A stretch of DNA of 6,403 bases from Hydrogenimonas sp. (GCF_029933015.1 NZ_JAOZOZ010000092.1:1-6403), one strand, 5' to 3'. Shown: positions 1-6,403, counted from the stretch's first letter. Made by a program: numbers and translations. The notes: a model not told the origin generated them from the sequence alone.

Positions 1-1934
1 AGATGTGTCGCTTTTTCGACGATGGTGAAGATCTTCGCCTGGGCCAGGTGGACGATGTTGGTTTTCGCTTCGATGCGGTCGAAGAGCAGCAGGTCGCTCT
101 TGTCGCAGAAGATGCGCATGCCCAGGGGGAATCGGTCGGTGGTGGCGGCGGGGATTTGGGCGGTTTCGACGACGACGGCGTGAAGTGTGGCGTCCCGGTT
201 GGCGTCGGCCCAGCGGGCGTATTTGCGTGCCATGAAATCCCACTCGACGCGGGTCGCTTCCCTCTCCAGCTCGCTGATTTTGATGCAGAGGGGTTCGATG
301 TTCCGCAGCAGGTAGTCCCGCTTTTTTTCGTCGTGGGAGAGGATCGCCTTGAGCAGCCGGTGGAGTGTCAGGTCGCTGTAACGCCTGATGGGCGAGGTGA
401 AATGGGTGTAGCGTTCGAATCCCAGACCGAAATGGCCCACGTTTTCATGGCTGTAGGCGGCCTGTTTCTGGGTCTGGATGATGAGCTGGTCCACGTAGGG
501 TTCCACCCCTTTTCGGCGCGCCTCCTCCTGCAGTTCCAGCACCAGGGCGTGAAAATCCTCTTCGGGCGTTTCGGCGTAGATGCCGATTTTTCCCAATTCG
601 TCCACCAGTTTTTCGATCCGTTCGGGTGTCGGCGGCTCGTGGATACGGAAAATCCCCACGTCGAAATGTTCGGCGGCCGCCTTGTTGGCCAGAAGCATAC
701 AGTCTTCGATGAGGGCGTGGGAAGGGGTGGACTCCTCCAGACGCGTCTCCACGAGGTTTCCCTCTTCGTCGAGTTGCATACGCACTTCGGTGGAGCGGAA
801 ATCGTATCCCTTTTCCAGCCGTTTCCTGCGGAGACGGTCGGTGACGCTTTTGAGGGGAAAGATGAACTGCAGCGTCTCTTTGTCCTTTTCGGGGGCGTCG
901 GCGAATCCCTCCTGCAGGTAGCGATCGATCTCGTCGTAGTCGTAGCGGCGTTTGGAGCGGATGATCGCTTCGAAAAAGGTGTGACGTTTCACTTCGAGGG
1001 TTTCGGGATCGAGTTCGAGGCGGCAGACGAAGGCCAGGCGGTCGACGTCGGGTTTGAGGGAGCAGATGTTTTCGCTGAGACTTCTGGGCAGCATGGGAAT
1101 CGATTTGTGGGGGAAATAGATGGAGAATCCCCGCTGCCTGGCCTCCTTGTCGATGGCGCACTCGTGGGTGACGTAGTGGCTGACGTCGGCGATGGCCACA
1201 TAGAGCACGCTCTTTTTCGCGTCCCAGTAGATGGCATCGTCGAAATCCTTGGCGTCGACGGGGTCGATGGTGCAGAAAGGAAGGTGCCGCAGATCGGTGC
1301 GGTCGGGGTAGAGCGCGGCGTCCACTTCGTCCCCCCACGCCCGCGCTTCGGTTTCGGCCTCTTCGCTGAAAGGCTCCCGTTTGTTGAAGATCGCGAGAGA
1401 GATCTTTTCGTCGACGGCGGGATCGAGAAGGTTTCCCAGGATCTGTGTGATCTTCGAAGTGCGGTTGTCGACCTGGAAGACGGTATGCTCTTCGAGGTCG
1501 GAAATGTCGCTTTCAAGCTCCATCGGCAGGTCGGTTTTGACGTAGAAGGGTTCGAGCCCCGATTCGGTCCGTTTGATGTAGCCGATGGCGTAGACGAAGG
1601 CGGGCTGGACGACCTTGACCACTTTGGCGGAGGGGCGGCCCGCTTTGCCGAAGAGGCGGCGGACGATGACGTAGTCGCCGTTTTTGGCGCCGTGAAGATG
1701 TTCGGGCGGTATGAGCAGATCTCTCCCCTTCGCGCCGATCAGTTCGGCGAAGGCGGTGCCGGAGGGGAGGACGTCGAGGGTGGCTGCGCGGTATTTGGCG
1801 TCGAGAATGACGGTTCCGTCAGCCGTCTCTTTGACGATCTGTTCGCGTATCAGCTCTTCGAGGAGAGGAAGATGCTCTTTTTCGATATCGGTTTTGAGGC
1901 TTCCTTTCGCGATACGCGTCAGAAAGGCTCTCAT
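1..1934 (-). CDS. rnr: Ribonuclease R (RNase II/RNB family 3'-5' exoribonuclease), 3' end cut off by the window
   Basis: This is a processive hydrolytic 3'-5' exoribonuclease of the RNase II/R family, a cytoplasmic enzyme of mRNA and structured-RNA decay. The visible 644 codons start MRAFLTRIAKGS. OB-fold cold-shock regions lie at about residues 47-200 and the RNB catalytic domain at about 220-540. The metal-binding acidic cluster is IDPVDAKDFDDA, with D224, D230, D232 and D233. The complete RNase II signature spans residues 501-525, from HFGLGFERY through TSPIRRYSD to H525. The remainder, from about residue 550, is where the family carries an S1-type RNA-binding domain, here divergent. No stop is reached by position 1, but Campylobacterota homologues are about 644 residues long, so only a few codons should be missing. 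The ATG at 1934-1932 overlaps the stop of the upstream HDOD gene (ATGA) and lacks a strong Shine-Dalgarno, which suggests translational coupling. The name RNase R rather than RNase II rests on length and lineage. Confidence 0.95.
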   Translation of the reverse strand, partial: MRAFLTRIAKGSLKTDIEKEHLPLLEELIREQIVKETADGTVILDAKYRAATLDVLPSGTAFAELIGAKGRDLLIPPEHLHGAKNGDYVIVRRLFGKAGRPSAKVVKVVQPAFVYAIGYIKRTESGLEPFYVKTDLPMELESDISDLEEHTVFQVDNRTSKITQILGNLLDPAVDEKISLAIFNKREPFSEEAETEARAWGDEVDAALYPDRTDLRHLPFCTIDPVDAKDFDDAIYWDAKKSVLYVAIADVSHYVTHECAIDKEARQRGFSIYFPHKSIPMLPRSLSENICSLKPDVDRLAFVCRLELDPETLEVKRHTFFEAIIRSKRRYDYDEIDRYLQEGFADAPEKDKETLQFIFPLKSVTDRLRRKRLEKGYDFRSTEVRMQLDEEGNLVETRLEESTPSHALIEDCMLLANKAAAEHFDVGIFRIHEPPTPERIEKLVDELGKIGIYAETPEEDFHALVLELQEEARRKGVEPYVDQLIIQTQKQAAYSHENVGHFGLGFERYTHFTSPIRRYSDLTLHRLLKAILSHDEKKRDYLLRNIEPLCIKISELEREATRVEWDFMARKYARWADANRDATLHAVVVETAQIPAATTDRFPLGMRIFCDKSDLLLFDRIEAKTNIVHLAQAKIFTIVEKATH

Positions 1935-2743
1935 TGGCGGATTTTCTCGATCGTTTCGTGGAGAGTTTCCGCGTCGAGACCGAAGCGGTCGGCCTTCTCG
2001 TAGGCGCTCTGGACGCAGGGTTCACAAAGAGGCCGCGTGAAGGGGATCGCCTCCTTGACGACATGGAGTATCTCGGTGTGTCTGCGGATCTCTTCCGGCG
2101 CCTCTTCCGGCGTCATCAGATAGCGCATCATCTCGATCATCTTTTCGCTGAACTGCCAGTGCTTGAACATCAGTGCGGCGATCCATTCGCTGGAGATACC
2201 GAGGAACTCCTTTTCGACGTCGTCGATCTCTTCGGCCGTTTCACACGCTTTCAGCGCCTGGCTGAAAGCCTCGGCCCGGTTCTCCTCTTTCAGAACGATC
2301 GAGGCGACCACTTTACCCAGTTCCATCAGCAAGGAGAGCGTCATCATCTCAGCCTGGTGTGTCGTGACCTGTTTTTTGCCCCATTGAAGCGTCAGGGCGT
2401 TTTGCAGCGACGAGACCTCCATCAGCTGGACAGGCGTGACGCCGTAAGGCGAAAGATCGATCGGAAAACTCTTTCTGACCGCGTAGGAGATGGCGAATCC
2501 CTGGATCGTACCCATTCCGAAAAGCGCCACCGCCTGGTCGATCGAGGTAATCTGACGGCTGAAGCCGTAAAGCGGTGAATTGGCGGCTTTTAGGATATCG
2601 GCCGTAAACATCGGATCCTGCTTGACGATGGGTACGAGCTCTTTGATCGTCCCTTCCGGATCGTTGCAGATCTGCCGGACCCTGTTGATGCTTTCGGGCA
2701 GGGGAGGGAGTGATTTGACTTTTTTGATGATTTTTTCGACCAT
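1931..2743 (-). CDS. HDOD-domain protein (putative signalling/regulatory protein)
   Basis: This is a 270-residue soluble protein with one HDOD domain, a degenerate relative of HD phosphohydrolases found in bacterial signalling proteins. HDOD hallmarks are the LPPLP segment near residues 12-16, then DPMFTADILKAANSPLYG at 43-60, and SIDQAVALFGMGTI at 67-80. Where catalytic HD proteins have an HD-x-GK motif, this protein has LLMELGKVV (residues 138-146). No His-Asp pair is present, so a non-enzymatic binding or scaffold role is likely. There is no signal peptide, membrane helix or fused GGDEF, EAL or receiver domain. A CxxC pair sits at C240-C243. The ATG at 2743 is preceded by GGAG at 6-7 bases. 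The gene ends inside the start codon of rnr and is the first gene of a two-gene unit. The specific ligand or target cannot be told from sequence. Confidence 0.9.
   Translation of the reverse strand: MVEKIIKKVKSLPPLPESINRVRQICNDPEGTIKELVPIVKQDPMFTADILKAANSPLYGFSRQITSIDQAVALFGMGTIQGFAISYAVRKSFPIDLSPYGVTPVQLMEVSSLQNALTLQWGKKQVTTHQAEMMTLSLLMELGKVVASIVLKEENRAEAFSQALKACETAEEIDDVEKEFLGISSEWIAALMFKHWQFSEKMIEMMRYLMTPEEAPEEIRRHTEILHVVKEAIPFTRPLCEPCVQSAYEKADRFGLDAETLHETIEKIRQ
2090..2112 (-). repeat. Short in-gene tandem repeat, 11 bases with 12-base period
   Basis: The 11-base unit CTCTTCCGGCG occurs at 2090-2100 and again at 2102-2112. It lies inside the HDOD gene, in frame, and encodes the duplicated PEEA/PEEI tetrapeptide around residues 212-219. 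It is a minor duplication in what looks like a surface loop between helices and carries no sign of phase variation, because a 12-base period keeps the frame. Confidence 0.6.
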
Positions 2744-2771
2744 GGAAATCTCCGCGATGATGATTGGGTTT

Positions 2772-2777
2772 ATTGTA
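2772..2777 (-). promoter_or_regulatory. Probable sigma-70 -10 box for the HDOD-rnr unit
   Basis: On the minus strand this reads TACAAT, one base from the TATAAT consensus, 29 bases upstream of the HDOD start codon. No good TTGACA box lies 16-18 bases upstream, but the upstream stretch is T-rich (TTTTAAGTTACACTTTT). That fits Campylobacterota housekeeping promoters, where the -35 box is often replaced by T-rich tracts. The box lies within an 8-base palindrome, TTGTACAA (2773-2780). Confidence 0.5.
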
Positions 2778-2892
2778 CAAAAGTGTAACTTAAAATCGAC
2801 GCCTCCTCGTCTGTGTTGAGTGTTTGTCGGGAGAGGCTTTGTGCGGGATGGCTTCCAGATGCGTTTTTATATGGATCAAAGCACTGTTTCAA

Positions 2893-2898
2893 TATAAT
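2893..2898 (+). promoter_or_regulatory. Probable sigma-70 -10 box for ilvC
   Basis: This is a perfect TATAAT, 28 bases before the ilvC start codon. It predicts a transcription start near 2905 and a leader of only about 20 bases. No clear -35 hexamer is present at the usual distance (TATGGA at 2870-2875), but a T-rich run (GTTTTTAT, 2863-2870) precedes it, as is common in Campylobacterota. A leader this short leaves no room for a classic attenuator or riboswitch between promoter and gene. Confidence 0.65.
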
Positions 2899-2926
2899 CA
2901 CGCAAATTTTTACCAAAGGACTCAAT

Positions 2927-3949
2927 ATGGCATTGAATGTCTATTACGACAAAGATTGCGATATCTCCATCATCCAGTCGAAAAAAGTGGCGATGATCGG
3001 TTTCGGAAGCCAGGGCCACGCCCACGCGGAAAACCTTCGCGACAGCGGTGTCGAAGTGGTCGTCGGCCTTCGCGAAGGCGGCAGCAGCTGGAAAAAGGCC
3101 CAGGCGAAGGGTTTCACTGTCCTGCCTGTCGCCGATGCCGTCAAAGAGGCGGATGTGGTCATGATCCTTCTGCCGGACGAGACGCAGGCGGAGATCTACA
3201 AAAAAGAGATCGCTCCGAACCTCAAGAGCGGCGCGACGATCGCTTTCGGCCACGGATTCAACATCCACTACGGACGCATCCAGCCCGCCGACGACATCAA
3301 TGTCATGATGGTCGCTCCCAAGGCGCCGGGCCATACGGTTCGCAGCGAATTCGTCAAAGGCGGCGGCATTCCCGATCTGATCGCCGTCGAGAAAGACCCC
3401 AGCGGCAACACCAAAGAGCTGGCGCTCTCCTACGCTTCCGCCATCGGCGGGGGCCGCACCGGTATCATCGAAACGACTTTCAAAGACGAGACCGAAACCG
3501 ACCTCTTCGGTGAGCAGGCGGTGCTTTGCGGCGGTGTCAGCGCCCTGATCCAGGCCGGCTTCGAGACGCTCGTGGATGCGGGATATCCCGAAGAGATGGC
3601 CTATTTCGAGTGTCTGCACGAGATGAAACTGATCGTCGACCTGATCTTCGAAGGCGGCATCGCCGACATGCGCTACTCCATCTCCAACACCGCCGAGTAC
3701 GGCGACATGGTCAGCGGACCGCGTGTCATCAACGAAGAGAGCCGCAAGGCGATGAAAGAGATCCTCAAAGAGATCCAAAACGGCAAATTCGCCAAAGACT
3801 TCATCCTCGAAGGGATGGCGGGCTATCCGCGAATGAACGCCGAGCGCAACAACCTCAAGAACCATCCGGTCGAGGTGACCGGCCGCCGTCTGCGTGCGAT
3901 GATGCCCTGGATCAAAGCCAACAAAATCGTCGATCAGGAAACCAACTAA
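2927..3949 (+). CDS. ilvC: Ketol-acid reductoisomerase, class I
   Basis: This enzyme converts 2-acetolactate or 2-aceto-2-hydroxybutyrate to the dihydroxy acid by alkyl migration and NAD(P)H-dependent reduction, the second shared step of valine, leucine and isoleucine synthesis. The protein has 340 residues, the normal class I length. The Rossmann motif is GFGSQG at 25-30. Active-site residues visible by family alignment are H109 (FGHGFNIH), K132 (APKAPGHT), D192 and E196 (TDLFGEQ), E228 and E232 (FECLHE) and S251 (YSISNTAEYGD). The start at 2927 is chosen because AAAGGA (2915-2920) sits 6 bases upstream, the N-terminus MALNVYYDKDCD matches the family, and the -10 box at 2893 lies inside any longer frame. 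The cofactor loop GLREGGSSWKKA (47-58) has Gly at position 52 where relatives usually have the first Ser of an S-x-S pair. The stop codon runs directly into the Shine-Dalgarno of the next gene. Confidence 0.98.
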   Translation: MALNVYYDKDCDISIIQSKKVAMIGFGSQGHAHAENLRDSGVEVVVGLREGGSSWKKAQAKGFTVLPVADAVKEADVVMILLPDETQAEIYKKEIAPNLKSGATIAFGHGFNIHYGRIQPADDINVMMVAPKAPGHTVRSEFVKGGGIPDLIAVEKDPSGNTKELALSYASAIGGGRTGIIETTFKDETETDLFGEQAVLCGGVSALIQAGFETLVDAGYPEEMAYFECLHEMKLIVDLIFEGGIADMRYSISNTAEYGDMVSGPRVINEESRKAMKEILKEIQNGKFAKDFILEGMAGYPRMNAERNNLKNHPVEVTGRRLRAMMPWIKANKIVDQETN

Positions 3950-3953
3950 GGAG
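3947..3953 (+). promoter_or_regulatory. Ribosome binding site of the YibQ-like gene, fused to the ilvC stop codon
   Basis: The bases TAAGGAG combine the ilvC stop (3947-3949) with a strong Shine-Dalgarno that ends 8 bases before the ATG at 3962. The arrangement favours translational coupling between ilvC and the next gene, and supports 3962 over the internal ATGs at 3974 and 3989, which have no comparable site. Confidence 0.7.
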
Positions 3954-3955
3954 CT

Positions 3956-3981
3956 TTTCCCATGCCGCCCGGCATGGGAAA
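3956..3981 (+). repeat. Perfect 12-bp inverted repeat on the start codon of the YibQ-like gene
   Basis: TTTCCCATGCCG (3956-3967) is followed by CC and then by its exact reverse complement CGGCATGGGAAA (3970-3981). In RNA this can fold as an 11-bp stem with a GCCC loop. The start codon at 3962-3964 lies within the left arm and the alternative ATG at 3974 within the right arm. No T-tract follows on either strand (CCGACCC on plus, AGCTCC on minus), so it is not a standard intrinsic terminator. Possible roles are control of translation initiation, ilvC mRNA 3'-end protection, or a binding site; the sequence does not decide between them. Confidence 0.8.
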
Positions 3982-5062
3982 CCGACCCATGACGAAACGT
4001 TCCCGCTCTCCGAAATCCGCGAAACGCACCACGAAAAGACGCAAAAAGAAAAGTACCTCCTCCAGACTGCAGATCTATCTGCTCGGCGGCTCCGTCGCGC
4101 TTTTGATCGTTTTGATGCTGATGGCCCTTTCCGGCTGGATCGGCTACGAAATGGGCAGGGAGGATGCCGCCAAAGCGTGCAGGAGCAAAGTGGTGAGTTA
4201 CCGGAACGATCTGGAGAAGCTTCGGAAGAAACTGAAGTCGCAGCGTGCCGAAACGGCGCGAAAGAGCGCGCCGCCCGTCCATGTCGCGAAAAGCCGGCCC
4301 CCGGTATCCGCGGAAAAGAGGGAGAACCTTTCGGAGATCAAAGACTACGTATCGGCAGGCGGCAGGGAGAGCTCCAAACCTTTCGTGAAGGAGGAGGTGC
4401 GTCTGAAACGGCCGAAACTCGCCATCGTGATCGACGATGTGGCGTACGCATCCCAGCTTCGGGCCATCCGTTCGCTGCCGTGGCACATCACCCCCTCCAT
4501 CTTTCCGCCCACCTCTTCCCATCCCGACACGCCGAAACTCGCTGCGAAACTCGATCATTTCATGATTCACCTGCCGATGGAAGCGATCAGTTTCAACAGT
4601 CCCGAAGACGAGACGCTGACGACGGAGAGTTCGAAAGCCGAGATCGACATGCGTCTGAGAAGAGTGCGGGAGTGGTTCCCCCATGCCCATTTCATCAACA
4701 ACCACACCGGAAGCCGGTTCACCTCCGATATGGCGTCGATGGAGCGCTTCTACCCCCTCGCGAAACGGTACGGTTTCGTTTTCATCGACAGCCGGACGAC
4801 TCCGAAAACCGTGGTGCCGAAAATCTGCAAAATCTATCACGATCCCTATGTGGCCCGGGATGTATTCCTGGACAACAAACCCGACATCTCCTACATCCAG
4901 AAACAGCTCAAAAAGGCCGTCAAAATCGCCAAATCCCACGGTTACGCCATCGCCATCGGCCATCCCCACGCCACGACCTTCAAAGCCCTGGCCGACTCCA
5001 AAGCGATTCTCGATGGCGTCGATGTGGTCTATATGGACGAACTTTACAGCAAAATTCGATAA
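3962..5062 (+). CDS. Membrane-anchored divergent polysaccharide deacetylase family protein (YibQ/DUF610)
   Basis: The 366-residue protein has a very basic cytosolic N-terminus (residues 10-36, many Lys/Arg), one transmembrane helix at about 38-60, and a charged, possibly coiled stretch at 76-100. A Pro/Ser-rich linker to about 150 leads to a C-terminal NodB-like domain at 152-366. This topology places the domain in the periplasm. Family motifs are LAIVIDDV (153-160, D158-D159), HLPME (203-207), NNHTGSRFT (246-254), FIDSRTT (274-280), ARDVFLD (298-304) and AIGHPH (331-336). The family is related to polysaccharide deacetylases, but its substrate is not established to my knowledge; an envelope or peptidoglycan role is inferred. 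The gene starts 12 bases after the ilvC stop with a strong ribosome site. Two later in-frame ATGs (3974, 3989) are possible; starting at 3989 would remove only nine poorly family-like residues (MPPGMGNRP) and leave the anchor intact. Confidence 0.9.
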   Translation: MPPGMGNRPMTKRSRSPKSAKRTTKRRKKKSTSSRLQIYLLGGSVALLIVLMLMALSGWIGYEMGREDAAKACRSKVVSYRNDLEKLRKKLKSQRAETARKSAPPVHVAKSRPPVSAEKRENLSEIKDYVSAGGRESSKPFVKEEVRLKRPKLAIVIDDVAYASQLRAIRSLPWHITPSIFPPTSSHPDTPKLAAKLDHFMIHLPMEAISFNSPEDETLTTESSKAEIDMRLRRVREWFPHAHFINNHTGSRFTSDMASMERFYPLAKRYGFVFIDSRTTPKTVVPKICKIYHDPYVARDVFLDNKPDISYIQKQLKKAVKIAKSHGYAIAIGHPHATTFKALADSKAILDGVDVVYMDELYSKIR

Positions 5063-5108
5063 GATTTAACGAAAGAAACAATCCCAACTCCAACGCAGGC
5101 GGGCGATC

Positions 5109-6403
5109 ATGAAAAAAATCGTAACGGCACTTCTTGCGGCGCTGGCCGCGGGTTTTATCGCGTCTTTGTTTTTTACGCCTTTGCAGGCGCAGCTGCTGGG
5201 TATCGTCACCTTTCTGGTGGTCATGTGGACCAACAACGCGCTGCCGCTGGGTGTGGTTTCACTGCTGCCCATACTTCTTTTCCCCGCTTTCGGTATCACC
5301 GATCTCAACAGCGTGACGCCAAACTACGCCAAATCGATCATCTTCCTCTTCGTCGGAGGTTTCATGCTGGCCATCGCGATGCAGAAAACCGATCTGCATC
5401 TGCAGATATCCCACCGGCTGATGCGGATCTTCCCGGACACGGCCCGCGGGATCATCTACGCCATGGCGATCGTCTCCGCACTGCTTAGCTCGATACTCTC
5501 CAACACGACGATCACGCTGATGCTGATGCCCATCGGTCTCTTCATCACCGAAAACAGCCGCCTGAAGGTCAGAATCCTGCTCGCGATCGCCTACGGGGCC
5601 AGCATCGGGGGCATACTGACGCCCATCGGTACGCCGCCGAACCTTCTGCTTCTGGGATATCTCGAAGAGATCGGGATGAAGGCCCCCACCTTTACCGAAT
5701 GGATGGGGATGACCTCGCCGGTGGTGGTGACGATGCTGCTTCTGATGCCGCTGATACTCTCCTACGGGATGAAAGACGAACCGATCGGACGGATGAAAGA
5801 ATCGATCGAGCCGATGACGAAAGATCAGAAGAAACTGCTCTGGATCATCGGCGGCCTCTCTTTGCTTCTGTTTCTCAACACGCCGATCAAACCCTGGTAT
5901 CCGGGGCTGGGGCTCAACGAAAAGGGTCTGCTTCTGGGGGCGGGGCTTCTGCTTTTCATGCCGGGAATCGATCTGCTCGACTGGGAGGACAGCCGCGCGA
6001 TCCCCTACGAGATCATCTTTCTCTTCGGCGCCGGTTTCAGCATCGCCCAGGCTTTCGGATCCACCCATCTGGCCGAGGCGGTGGCGCAGAAGCTCGCTTT
6101 CGTCCAGGAGCTCCCGCTATGGATGACCCTGGCCGTCATCGCGCTGGCCATCAGCTTCTCCACGGAGATCACCTCCAACACGGCGCTGACCTCGATCGCT
6201 CTGCCTGTCATGGCGGAGCTCTACGGCGTCGACCATCCCGAAACGCTGCTGGTGTTGATGGTCACGACGGTGGCGGCGAGCTACGCGTTCATGCTTCCCA
6301 TCGCCACGCCGCCCAACGCCATCGTCATGAGCTCCCGCGTCATCCGTGTCAAAACGATGGCCGCCGTGGGCTTTTTCATCGATCTCATCGGTGTGGCGAT
6401 CGT
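5109..6403 (+). CDS. DASS/SLC13 family sodium-coupled anion (dicarboxylate-type) transporter, 3' end cut off by the window
   Basis: This is an inner-membrane transporter of the divalent anion:Na+ symporter family, which imports dicarboxylates, citrate or related anions. The visible 431 codons are strongly hydrophobic with many membrane segments and no long soluble domain. The two inverted structural repeats each carry the diagnostic motifs: SNT at 131-133 (SNTTIT) with TPIGTPPN at 171-178, and SNT at 356-358 (TSNTALTS) with ATPPN at 399-403. These motifs form the sodium and carboxylate sites in VcINDY-type members. Family members run to about 440-490 residues, so roughly the last helix is missing here. 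The ATG at 5109 has only a weak AGGCGGG ribosome site (5097-5103). The gene lies 46 bases after the YibQ-like gene with no terminator between them, so read-through from ilvC is plausible. The exact substrate cannot be assigned; SNT in both halves favours carboxylates over sulfate. Confidence 0.93.
   Translation, partial: MKKIVTALLAALAAGFIASLFFTPLQAQLLGIVTFLVVMWTNNALPLGVVSLLPILLFPAFGITDLNSVTPNYAKSIIFLFVGGFMLAIAMQKTDLHLQISHRLMRIFPDTARGIIYAMAIVSALLSSILSNTTITLMLMPIGLFITENSRLKVRILLAIAYGASIGGILTPIGTPPNLLLLGYLEEIGMKAPTFTEWMGMTSPVVVTMLLLMPLILSYGMKDEPIGRMKESIEPMTKDQKKLLWIIGGLSLLLFLNTPIKPWYPGLGLNEKGLLLGAGLLLFMPGIDLLDWEDSRAIPYEIIFLFGAGFSIAQAFGSTHLAEAVAQKLAFVQELPLWMTLAVIALAISFSTEITSNTALTSIALPVMAELYGVDHPETLLVLMVTTVAASYAFMLPIATPPNAIVMSSRVIRVKTMAAVGFFIDLIGVAI

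Larger units (their letters stand above)
2744..2926. other. Divergent intergenic region between the HDOD-rnr unit and ilvC
   Basis: These 183 bases separate the two divergent transcription units and carry promoter-like elements for both. The part nearest the HDOD gene (about 2763-2796) and the part nearest ilvC (about 2861-2915) are A+T-rich compared with the flanking genes. The middle (about 2800-2860) is G+C-richer; a GCCTC/GAGGC pairing there (2801-2805 with 2833-2837) is only 5 bp and is not convincing as a terminator. The frame of ilvC stays open upstream to an ATG at 2813, but that stretch contains the ilvC -10 box and has no conserved protein content, so it is taken as non-coding. I see no ilv-type leader peptide rich in Ile, Val or Leu codons. 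Confidence 0.7.

Noticed and set aside
3..2003. A 666-codon open frame on the plus strand, antisense to rnr
   Set aside because: Its product is low-complexity (rich in Gly, Val, Phe, Asp) with no recognisable domain, and it is exactly antisense to an RNase R with all family motifs. Codon bias of the high-G+C rnr gene removes stops from this frame.
2861..2899. A 12-codon open frame (MRFYMDQSTVSI) as a possible ilv leader peptide
   Set aside because: It ends within the -10 box, so it lies upstream of the predicted transcription start. It is also not enriched in branched-chain codons and has no terminator/antiterminator pair after it.
2813..2926. N-terminal extension of IlvC from an upstream in-frame ATG
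   Set aside because: The extension contains the TATAAT box and does not resemble IlvC, and a good Shine-Dalgarno precedes the ATG at 2927, where family homology begins.
3956..3981. Intrinsic terminator of ilvC
   Set aside because: The stem is strong but lacks a T-tract on either strand and overlaps the next gene's start; it is kept as an inverted repeat of unknown role.
2876..4969. A 697-codon open frame on the minus strand, antisense to ilvC and the YibQ-like gene
   Set aside because: It spans two unrelated, well-supported genes and their junction, has the same antisense composition (Asp, Gly, Phe, His-rich) and shows no domain. The long frame follows from codon bias.
5063..5108. A separate promoter for the transporter gene
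   Set aside because: Only weak A+T-rich matches such as TAAGAT at 5060-5065 are present, with no supporting -35 element, so the evidence is too thin to list.
3526..5112. A 528-codon plus-strand frame across the ilvC/yibQ junction
   Set aside because: It is an alternate frame of both genes with an Arg-rich, repetitive product, and no protein family is recognisable.

Overview
The window reads as core chromosome of a Campylobacterota (epsilonproteobacterial) bacterium of unusually high G+C for that group. The evidence is a 340-residue class I IlvC of the Campylobacter/Helicobacter type, a short RNase R of about 644 residues, and a divergent-polysaccharide-deacetylase gene directly after ilvC. 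From memory, Campylobacter jejuni has the same order (rnr on one strand, then ilvC and a DUF610-type gene on the other). The G+C content suggests a lineage such as Nitratifractor or Hydrogenimonas rather than Campylobacter or Helicobacter; this genus-level placement is inference.

Layout: two genes on the minus strand fill positions 1-2743. An HDOD-domain regulatory protein (2743 to 1931) is followed, with a 4-base ATGA overlap, by RNase R (1934 to beyond position 1, 3' end cut by the window). A 183-bp divergent intergenic region (2744-2926) holds a TATAAT box for ilvC on the plus strand and a TACAAT box for the HDOD-rnr pair on the minus strand. Three genes follow on the plus strand: ilvC (2927-3949), a membrane-anchored YibQ/DUF610-type deacetylase-like protein (3962-5062), and a DASS/SLC13 anion transporter (5109 to beyond 6403, 3' end cut).

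The genes serve different functions: RNA turnover with a signalling partner on the minus strand, and branched-chain amino acid synthesis, an envelope protein and carboxylate/anion uptake on the plus strand. The plus-strand genes are close enough for co-transcription, but no common pathway is evident.

I found no mobile element, CRISPR array, RNA gene or clearly new multi-gene system. The best non-routine signals are a perfect 12-bp inverted repeat lying exactly on the start codon of the YibQ-like gene, the translational overlap of an HDOD protein with RNase R, and a changed 2'-phosphate loop in IlvC. The very long open frames antisense to rnr and to ilvC/yibQ are compositional shadows.
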